Positions 6,958 to 12,244 of a stretch of 12,244 nucleotides of DNA are shown here, piece after piece (the first letter of the stretch is position 1; each line of letters opens with the position of its first letter). The DNA comes from Hyphomicrobium sp. (GTDB lineage: Bacteria > Pseudomonadota > Alphaproteobacteria > Rhizobiales > Hyphomicrobiaceae), in assembly GCA_025927515.1 (NCBI GenBank), contig JAICLG010000074.1:1-12244 (forward strand). Direction: 5' to 3'. The position numbers and the translations under genes were made by a program. Under the pieces are notes generated by a model that had not been told where the DNA came from, searched no databases, and was given only the letters and a program-made list of their open reading frames with translations.

Positions 6958-8961
6958 TTAGGCCTGCCCAGAAAGTAGCTGCGTCCGGGCACGTTCACAG
7001 TGAACGACCTCGTCGACTGGAATGTAGAAGTCACGGTTGTAGTTGAACGTATGCCCGATCGTAGTCGCGATCAGCGCAACAAAACTGAGCGCCGCTAGCC
7101 ACCAGATGTACCAGATCATCGCGAAACCAAAGACCACGCTGATGCCGGCAAGGATAATTCCGGCGGCCGTATTCTTCGGCATGTGAATGGGATTGAAACC
7201 TCCAAGCGGACGTTCATAGCCACGCTTTTTCATATCCCACCACGCATCGTTGTCATGGATCACCGGTGTGAAAGCAAAGTTGTAGGGAGGCGGCGGCGAC
7301 GACGTCGACCATTCGAGCGTCCGCGCATTCCACGGATCGCCAGTTACGTCGCGCAACGCCTCGCGATTGCGAATACTGACGACGATCTGGACCAGAAACG
7401 CCAGGATGCCGAGCAAGATCAGAAACGCTCCGAAACCGGCGATGACGAACCAGATCTGAAGCGACGGATCGTGGAAGACGCGCAAGCGGCGTGTCACACC
7501 CATGAAGCCGAGAACGTAAAGCGGCATGAAGGCGAAATAGAAACCCGACACCCAGAACCAGAACGACAGCTTTCCCCAAAACGGATCGAGCTTGAATCCG
7601 GTGACCTTGGGAAACCAGTACGCAATTCCGGCAAACGCACCGAACACCACGCCACCGATGATGACGTTATGGAAGTGCGCAATGAGGAAGAGGCTGTTGT
7701 GCAGCACGAAGTCTGCTGGTGGAACGGCGAGAAGAACGCCCGTCATTCCTCCGAGGACGAACGTCAGCATGAACGCGACCGTCCACATCATAGGCAGCTC
7801 ATAGCGAATTCGCCCGTGGTACATCGTGAACAGCCAGTTGAACAACTTGGCACCGGTCGGGATCGAAATGATCATCGTCGTGATGCCGAAGAAGGAGTTC
7901 ACACTGGCGCCGGACCCCATCGTGAAGAAGTGATGAAGCCATACCAAATACGACAGGATGGTGATGACGACCGTGGCGTAAACCATCGACGTGTAGCCGA
8001 AGAGGCGCTTACCCGAGAACGTCGACGTAACTTCCGAAAAGACACCGAACGCGGGCAGAACGAGAATGTAGACTTCCGGGTGGCCCCAGATCCAAATCAG
8101 GTTCACGTACATCATCGGGCTGCCCCCGAAATCGTTCGTGAAGAAGTCCGTTCCGACATAGCGGTCGAGCGACAGCATGGCCAACACAGCTGTCAGTACC
8201 GGAAATGCGGCGACGATGAGCACGTTCGTGCAAAGCGCGGTCCAGGTGAAAACCGGCATCTTCATCATCGTCATGCCGGGAGCGCGCATTTTCACGATGG
8301 TCGCGACGAGATTGACGCCCGAGAGCAGTGTGCCTATGCCCGCGATTTGTAGCGACCATATATAATAGTCGACACCGACATCCGGACTGTAACCGATGTT
8401 CGATAGCGGCGGATAAGCCAGCCAGCCGGTGCGCGCGAACTCTCCGACGAAGAGCGACATCATCACCAGCACGGCACCCGCGGCCGTCATCCAGAAGCTG
8501 AAGTTATTGAGGAACGGGAAAGCGACGTCGCGTGCACCGATCTGCAGCGGCACGACATAGTTCATCAACCCGGTAACGAGCGGCATCGCCACGAAAAAGA
8601 TCATGATGACGCCGTGGGCGGTGAAAATCTGATCGTAGTGGTGGGCCGGCAAGTAGCCTTCCGAACCATTGAATGCGACCGCTTGCTGCAAACGCATCAT
8701 CAGCGCGTCGGAAAAACCGCGAAGCAGCATCACGAGGCCGAGCACGATGTACATGACGCCGATGCGTTTGTGGTCGACGCTGGTGAACCACTCGCGCCAG
8801 AGATAGCTCCACAGGCGATAGTAGGTGATCGCACCGACCACAGCCGCGCCACCAAGCGCGACCGCGAGGAACGTCACCACAAGGATCGGTTCGTGGAACG
8901 GCAGCGACTCGAGCGTAAGCCGGCCGAAGATGGCTTTAAGAAGATCAGGATTATTAAACAT
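6958..8961 (-). CDS. cyoB: Cytochrome bo3 ubiquinol oxidase subunit I (catalytic)
   Basis: This 667-residue protein is the catalytic subunit of a quinol oxidase that reduces O2 to water and pumps protons. Aligned by eye to E. coli CyoB with a constant offset of ten residues, every key position is kept. The quinone site is R81, D85, H108 and Q111. The low-spin haem ligands are H116 and H431, and the haem o3 ligand is H429. CuB ligands are H294, H343 and H344, with Y298 as the cross-linked tyrosine in GHPEVY. D145 and E296 mark the D-channel and K372 the K-channel, and R491-R492 contact haem propionates. The N-terminal helix before the core and the C-terminal extension (ATSSPPP-like segment and beyond) are typical of CyoB rather than cytochrome c oxidase subunit I. 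The ATG at 8961 lies 17 bases after the cyoA stop. Confidence 0.98.
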   Translation of the reverse strand: MFNNPDLLKAIFGRLTLESLPFHEPILVVTFLAVALGGAAVVGAITYYRLWSYLWREWFTSVDHKRIGVMYIVLGLVMLLRGFSDALMMRLQQAVAFNGSEGYLPAHHYDQIFTAHGVIMIFFVAMPLVTGLMNYVVPLQIGARDVAFPFLNNFSFWMTAAGAVLVMMSLFVGEFARTGWLAYPPLSNIGYSPDVGVDYYIWSLQIAGIGTLLSGVNLVATIVKMRAPGMTMMKMPVFTWTALCTNVLIVAAFPVLTAVLAMLSLDRYVGTDFFTNDFGGSPMMYVNLIWIWGHPEVYILVLPAFGVFSEVTSTFSGKRLFGYTSMVYATVVITILSYLVWLHHFFTMGSGASVNSFFGITTMIISIPTGAKLFNWLFTMYHGRIRYELPMMWTVAFMLTFVLGGMTGVLLAVPPADFVLHNSLFLIAHFHNVIIGGVVFGAFAGIAYWFPKVTGFKLDPFWGKLSFWFWVSGFYFAFMPLYVLGFMGVTRRLRVFHDPSLQIWFVIAGFGAFLILLGILAFLVQIVVSIRNREALRDVTGDPWNARTLEWSTSSPPPPYNFAFTPVIHDNDAWWDMKKRGYERPLGGFNPIHMPKNTAAGIILAGISVVFGFAMIWYIWWLAALSFVALIATTIGHTFNYNRDFYIPVDEVVHCERARTQLLSGQA

Positions 8962-8978
8962 ATTGGTATTCGTCCGGA

Positions 8979-10130
8979 TCAGGAGTTGGAAGGCCGCTGC
9001 GATGCGGGCGATTGGTTGGACAAACCAGGCTGTGGCAGACCTGCCCCGAGAACCGGCATTGCTTTCACTGGCTTCGGCGGCGTCTTCTCTACGTTCACGC
9101 CTTCCGGATTAGTCTTTGTGCAGATGCTGGCGACGGGTGTTTTCTTGGGCCCGAGCACCGTAGATCCGCGACGCGCATATTTGTCGTATTCGAGAGGCAG
9201 GACATTGCGAATGCCCGCAAGACCAAGGCCGCCTTTGGCGTCGATGGCGCTCATTTCATTCATGCACATCTTGCCAGGCTCGACGCACATGTTGAGGATG
9301 GCTTTGTAAAGCCCTGCATCAACGGCGCCGAACTTGATTACCGGTACGTTTTCGCTCGGCTTCTCAAGCTGGAGATATTTCTCACGGCTAAGCTTGTCGG
9401 TGCCAGACTTTACTTCTGCAACCCACTTGTCGAAATCGCCTGCGGACAGACCGTGAAATTTGAAGTGCATTCCGGAGAAACCGGCGCCGCTGTAATTGGC
9501 CGAAATTCCCTCGTAAACGCCGGGTTTGTTGATGACGGCGTGAAGCTTCGTCTGCATTCCGGGCATCGCGTAAACCTGCCCCGCGAGCGCCGGCACAAAG
9601 AACGAGTTCATGACGGACGATGACGTAATCTGGAAATCGATCGGTTCGTCGACAGGCGCCGCCAATTCGTTCACGGTCGCTATGCCGTAATCGGGATAGA
9701 TGAACAGCCATTTCCAATCGAGCGCGACGACGTTCACTTTCAGCGTCTTGGTGCCGTGCTCGACGACTTGCCCGGGTGCTGTGCGGCCGATTGGACGGAA
9801 CGGATCGAGCAGATGCGTCGCCATCCATGTCAACGCGCCCAGGCATATGATGATCAGAAGCGGTGCCGACCAGATAATCAGCTCGAGATGAGTCGAATGG
9901 TCCCAATCCGGTTCGTATGTCGCTGACGTGTTCGTATGCCGGTAACGCCAGGCAAAGAACACAGTAAGCGCCATCACCGGAACGATGATCAGCAACATCA
10001 GAATGGTCGAGATGATCACGAGATCTCGTTGCTGCACGGCGACGTCGCCGGACGGATGCAGCACGACGGCGTTGCAGCCACTCAACAAGACGATGAATGG
10101 AAGCAAGGCAAAAGTACGAATGCGATTCAA
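8979..10130 (-). CDS. cyoA: Cytochrome bo3 ubiquinol oxidase subunit II (lipoprotein)
   Basis: This 383-residue protein starts with a lipoprotein signal peptide; the lipobox is L16-S-G-C19. Two membrane helices follow at about 37-61 and 83-105, then a periplasmic cupredoxin domain (about 128-230). The conserved DWKWLFIYPDYGIATVNELA segment lies at 138-157. Where cytochrome c oxidases carry the CuA cysteines and ligands, this protein has NYSGAGFSGMHF (212-223) with no cysteine, as in quinol oxidases. A COX_ARM-like region follows, with a cysteine pair C282/C289 in MCVEPGKMCMNEM. Beyond it lies an extra proline-rich tail (about 330-383) with C337, making the protein roughly 70 residues longer than E. 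coli CyoA. The start is a TTG at 10130, supported by AGGAG at 10136-10140 five bases upstream. It is the first gene of the operon. Confidence 0.96.
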   Translation of the reverse strand: MNRIRTFALLPFIVLLSGCNAVVLHPSGDVAVQQRDLVIISTILMLLIIVPVMALTVFFAWRYRHTNTSATYEPDWDHSTHLELIIWSAPLLIIICLGALTWMATHLLDPFRPIGRTAPGQVVEHGTKTLKVNVVALDWKWLFIYPDYGIATVNELAAPVDEPIDFQITSSSVMNSFFVPALAGQVYAMPGMQTKLHAVINKPGVYEGISANYSGAGFSGMHFKFHGLSAGDFDKWVAEVKSGTDKLSREKYLQLEKPSENVPVIKFGAVDAGLYKAILNMCVEPGKMCMNEMSAIDAKGGLGLAGIRNVLPLEYDKYARRGSTVLGPKKTPVASICTKTNPEGVNVEKTPPKPVKAMPVLGAGLPQPGLSNQSPASQRPSNS

Positions 10131-10135
10131 GGTGG

Positions 10136-10140
10136 CTCCT
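10136..10140 (-). promoter_or_regulatory. Ribosome binding site fixing the TTG start of cyoA
   Basis: On the minus strand AGGAG stands five bases before the TTG at 10130-10128. The residues right after this TTG (MNRIRTF and a hydrophobic run ending in LSGC) form a proper lipoprotein signal. No ATG is available nearby in frame, so the site supports the unusual start codon. Confidence 0.7.
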
Positions 10141-10142
10141 GT

Positions 10143-10164
10143 CGAGGGACGTAGCGCTCCCTCG
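10143..10164 (-). other. Hairpin in the cyoA leader next to the ribosome site
   Basis: CGAGGGA (10143-10149) and TCCCTCG (10158-10164) form a perfect seven-pair stem around an eight-base loop. In the cyoA transcript it would end two bases before the AGGAG ribosome site. It could influence translation or mRNA stability. No function is shown by the sequence alone. Confidence 0.45.
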
Positions 10165-10196
10165 CATCACCGCTAACGGCGCGGCGACCAAAACGA

Positions 10197-10217
10197 CATT
10201 GGACAATTTGCCCAATG
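10197..10217. promoter_or_regulatory. 21-base dyad, candidate operator between cyoA and the MFS transporter
   Basis: The half-sites CATTGGACAA and TTGCCCAATG flank a central T. Nine of ten base pairs are complementary; only the A/C pair at 10203/10211 fails. The site lies 67 bases from the cyoA start and 89 bases from the transporter start, inside the divergent control region. This size and symmetry fit a dimeric repressor or activator site. No regulator gene is present in the window and I do not recognise the motif. Confidence 0.5.
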
Positions 10218-10260
10218 CTCTTGCGACGCATCCCGAGACTAACAGTGCGTTATTCAGAAC

Positions 10261-10275
10261 GGCGGCGAGGCCGCC
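10261..10275. other. Small GC hairpin upstream of the MFS transporter
   Basis: GGCGGC and GCCGCC form a six-pair stem with the loop GAG, 30 bases before the transporter ATG and 15 bases before its AGGAG ribosome site. It could be a leader hairpin or half of a protein-binding site. The stem is short, so chance is possible in GC-rich DNA. Confidence 0.3.
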
Positions 10276-10305
10276 GATAGAATACTTATAAGGAGCAGAC
10301 GACGG

Positions 10306-11640
10306 ATGAGTGCTCAAACTGCCGCGCCCACGTCAGCAACGTTCGAACGCGACGCGCGGATCGTGAACGCTCGTCATGGCGACGCGAGTCCCGGAGAAAT
10401 CGCGATTGGCGTGATCATCGGGCGGACATCGGAATTCTTCGACTTCTTCGTCTTCGCGATAGCGTCCGTCATCGTGTTTCCGAAATTGGTCTTCCCGTAT
10501 ATGGATGCGCTGAACGGTACGCTTCTTTCGTTCGCGATTTTCGCGCTCGCGTTTGTCGCGCGACCGATTGGCACCGTCCTCTTCATGGCGATCGATCGCA
10601 ACTACGGGCGCGGCGTTAAGTTGACGATAACTTTGTTCCTGCTCGGAACATGCACCGTCGCAATCGCCTTCCTGCCCGGCTACGAACAAATCGGCGCTGC
10701 ATCGGCGTTTCTCTTGGCACTTTTCAGAATCGGGCAAGGCCTCGCACTCGGCGGCGAATGGGACGGTCTTCCCTCGCTTCTTGCCATCAACGCTCCCGAG
10801 AACCGTCGGGGCTGGTATGCAATGATACCGCAACTTGGTGCTCCCCTCGGGCTGATCGTTGCGGCCGCTCTGTTCGCGTTCTTTGTCGCCAATCTGTCAT
10901 CGGAAGACTTCTTCGACTGGGGATGGCGATATCCTTTCTTCGTAGCCTTTGCGATTAACGTGGTCGCACTTTTCGCTCGCCTCCGCATGGTGGTAACGCC
11001 GCAATACACGGAGCTGTTCGAAACCCAGCATCTGCAGCCCGCGCCTGTCATAAAGACGTTGCGCGCCGAAGGAACGAACGTCGTCGTCGGAGCCTTTGCG
11101 CCACTGGCGAGCTTCGCCCTCTTCCACATGGTGACGGTATTTCCTCTATCATGGGTCTTCCTGTTCACCGCCGAAGGACCTGCGCGCTTTCTCATCATCG
11201 AAATTATCGGCGCAACCGTTGGTCTCGCGACCATCGTCGTGTCTGGTTTTGTCGCAGATCGCATCGGCCGCAGAAATCTTCTTGCCGGCACTGCTGCGGC
11301 GATCGCGGCATTCAGTGGATTTGCGCCTCAATTGCTGAATGGCGGCGACGTTGGCGAGATCATCTTCATGGTTCTCGGCTTCATTCTCCTCGGACTGTCA
11401 TTTGGTCAATCGTCAGGTGCTGTGGCCGCAAGCTTCTCGAAGGCATATCGCTACACCGGCTCGGCATTGACGACCGATCTCGCCTGGCTCTTCGGCGCAG
11501 GCTTCGCGCCTCTCGTGGCTTTGTATCTATCGAGCCGGTTCGGCCTGATGGCCGCCGGAGCATACTTGCTGTCGGGCGCGATCTGCACGCTTTTGGCATT
11601 GGCCGTAAGCAGCCAAGTCCGGGCGCGCGCACAGCGTTAA
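10306..11640 (+). CDS. MFS transporter, metabolite:H+ symporter (MHS) type
   Basis: This 444-residue membrane protein has the usual 12-helix MFS layout after a soluble N-terminus of about 30 residues. MHS-type signatures are IIGRTSEFFDFFVFA (37-51), FVARPIGTVLF (83-93), LFRIGQGLALGGEWDGLPSL (139-158) and WGWRYPFF (205-212). The second-half motif A is FVADRIGRRNLL. Family members move organic acids, betaines or sugars with protons; the substrate here cannot be read from the sequence. The ATG at 10306 has AGGAG at 10291-10295, ten bases upstream. The gene is divergent from cyoA across a 175-base control region, and I recall an MFS gene near cyoABCD in many Hyphomicrobiales. A metabolic link to the oxidase is not established. 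A second related transporter converges on it downstream. Confidence 0.9.
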   Translation: MSAQTAAPTSATFERDARIVNARHGDASPGEIAIGVIIGRTSEFFDFFVFAIASVIVFPKLVFPYMDALNGTLLSFAIFALAFVARPIGTVLFMAIDRNYGRGVKLTITLFLLGTCTVAIAFLPGYEQIGAASAFLLALFRIGQGLALGGEWDGLPSLLAINAPENRRGWYAMIPQLGAPLGLIVAAALFAFFVANLSSEDFFDWGWRYPFFVAFAINVVALFARLRMVVTPQYTELFETQHLQPAPVIKTLRAEGTNVVVGAFAPLASFALFHMVTVFPLSWVFLFTAEGPARFLIIEIIGATVGLATIVVSGFVADRIGRRNLLAGTAAAIAAFSGFAPQLLNGGDVGEIIFMVLGFILLGLSFGQSSGAVAASFSKAYRYTGSALTTDLAWLFGAGFAPLVALYLSSRFGLMAAGAYLLSGAICTLLALAVSSQVRARAQR

Positions 11641-11678
11641 TCGCGTCTCGCGCTAAAAAGCTGAAGTTTCGGAAATTC

Positions 11679-11713
11679 AGAAGGCAGTCGCATCCCCGAT
11701 GCGGCTGCCTTCT
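11679..11713. terminator. Hairpin between convergent transporter genes, probable bidirectional terminator
   Basis: A 16-pair stem (11679-11694 with 11698-11713) has one G-T wobble and a CCC loop. It lies 38 bases after the + strand transporter stop and five bases after the - strand transporter stop. Neither side carries a clear T-run, so it may stall polymerase weakly or protect mRNA 3' ends rather than act as a strong terminator. Confidence 0.6.
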
Positions 11714-11718
11714 ACGCA

Positions 11719-12244
11719 TCAGGTCGGCTGTTCCTGCGATAATAAATTCGGCTCGGGATCACTGGCGTGTCGCGGAAGTCCAAGGAGCGCAAGGAATGTC
11801 AGCGCCGAGGCGCCGGTCAGATACAGGCCGACCGCACCAATGCCAAACTTCGTCGCCAGCGTCGTTGCGATGTAAGGCGCCAATGACGCGCCGAATATTC
11901 CCGCGAGGTTAAACGCCAGCGATACGCCGGTGTAGCGAACGCCAACGGGAAACGGCTCGGACAGCGCCGTACCGAGCGGGCCATATGTAAACCCCATCAG
12001 GCCTAGACCAAGAATCATAAAGATTACGACGGCGCCCAATTGGCCCGATCCGAATAGCGGTTGAAACAGCAGACCGAGAGCACCGATCAGAGCGGTCGTC
12101 CAAAGCAGGACAGTCTTCCGTCCAATGCGATCTGCGAGCCAAGCGGAAAGCGGAATCGTCAAACCGAAAAACACCACGCCGAGCATCTGGATCGGCAGGA
12201 ACTCCTCGCGGGTGAATTTGAGCGCACTGATACCCCAGCTCAAC
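11719..12244 (-). CDS. MFS transporter, C-terminal part (5' end outside window)
   Basis: The reading frame is open from the right window edge to a TGA at 11719-11721, giving about 174 residues of the C-terminal half of an MFS protein. It holds about five hydrophobic helices. The motif A repeat is LADRIGRKTVLLW, and the GVRYTGVSLAFNLAGIFGAS segment is common in the MHS group. It aligns by eye with the C-terminal half of the upstream convergent transporter: DRIGR with DRIGR, and RYTGVSLAFNLAGIFGA with RYTGSALTTDLAWLFGA. The two are therefore related but clearly diverged. The TTG at 12243 is merely an internal leucine codon, not a start. The soluble tail ends in LLSQEQPT. Substrate cannot be inferred. 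Confidence 0.85.
   Translation of the reverse strand, partial: LSWGISALKFTREEFLPIQMLGVVFFGLTIPLSAWLADRIGRKTVLLWTTALIGALGLLFQPLFGSGQLGAVVIFMILGLGLMGFTYGPLGTALSEPFPVGVRYTGVSLAFNLAGIFGASLAPYIATTLATKFGIGAVGLYLTGASALTFLALLGLPRHASDPEPNLLSQEQPT

Noticed and set aside
7183..8352. Open frame of 389 codons on the plus strand opposite cyoB
   Set aside because: The product would be a very charged, low-quality sequence rich in R, H, E and D, and cyoB is unmistakable on the other strand.
10131..10305. Sigma70 promoters for cyoA and the MFS transporter
   Set aside because: AT-rich pieces such as TAGAAT and TTATAA occur, but no pair with acceptable -35 match and spacing was found on either strand by eye.

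Overview
The window looks like chromosome of a methylotrophic alphaproteobacterium, most likely in the Hyphomicrobiales (Hyphomicrobium-like). This placement is inferred from gene content and the moderately GC-rich base composition; nothing in the window identifies the species. No rRNA, tRNA, CRISPR array, insertion sequence or phage gene was seen, and no stretch longer than about 180 bases lacks a gene.

Left part (1-3971, + strand): the end of fhcB followed by fhcA, fhcD and fhcC, tightly packed with 1-4 base overlaps from fhcA to fhcC. Together they encode the formyltransferase/hydrolase complex (Fhc). It moves the formyl group from formyl-tetrahydromethanopterin onto methylofuran and hydrolyses it to formate, the last step of tetrahydromethanopterin-linked formaldehyde oxidation. 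A strong intrinsic terminator (3935-3971) closes the operon.

Middle (4013-5020): a 66-residue four-cysteine protein of unknown function on the + strand faces, 24 bases away, a secreted von Willebrand A-like DUF1194 protein on the - strand.

Right-centre (5142-10130, - strand): cyoA-cyoB-cyoC-cyoD followed by a SURF1 family gene, a compact operon for a bo3-type ubiquinol oxidase. Quinone-site, haem, CuB and proton-channel residues are intact in CyoB, and the CuA ligands are lost in CyoA as expected for a quinol oxidase. The place held by cyoE (haem O synthase) in E. coli is taken here by SURF1.

Right part (10131-12244): a 175-base divergent control region with a 21-base dyad and two small hairpins separates cyoA from a complete MFS transporter of the metabolite:H+ symporter type. 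A second related transporter, cut by the window end, converges on it across a hairpin that may terminate both.

Physiologically, the two main clusters are the C1-to-formate exit of methylotrophy and an aerobic quinol oxidase that could drain the quinone pool filled by NADH from formate oxidation; that link is inference. I do not see an undescribed multi-gene system. The least explained items are the four-cysteine small protein, the DUF1194 protein and the palindromic cyoA/transporter control region.
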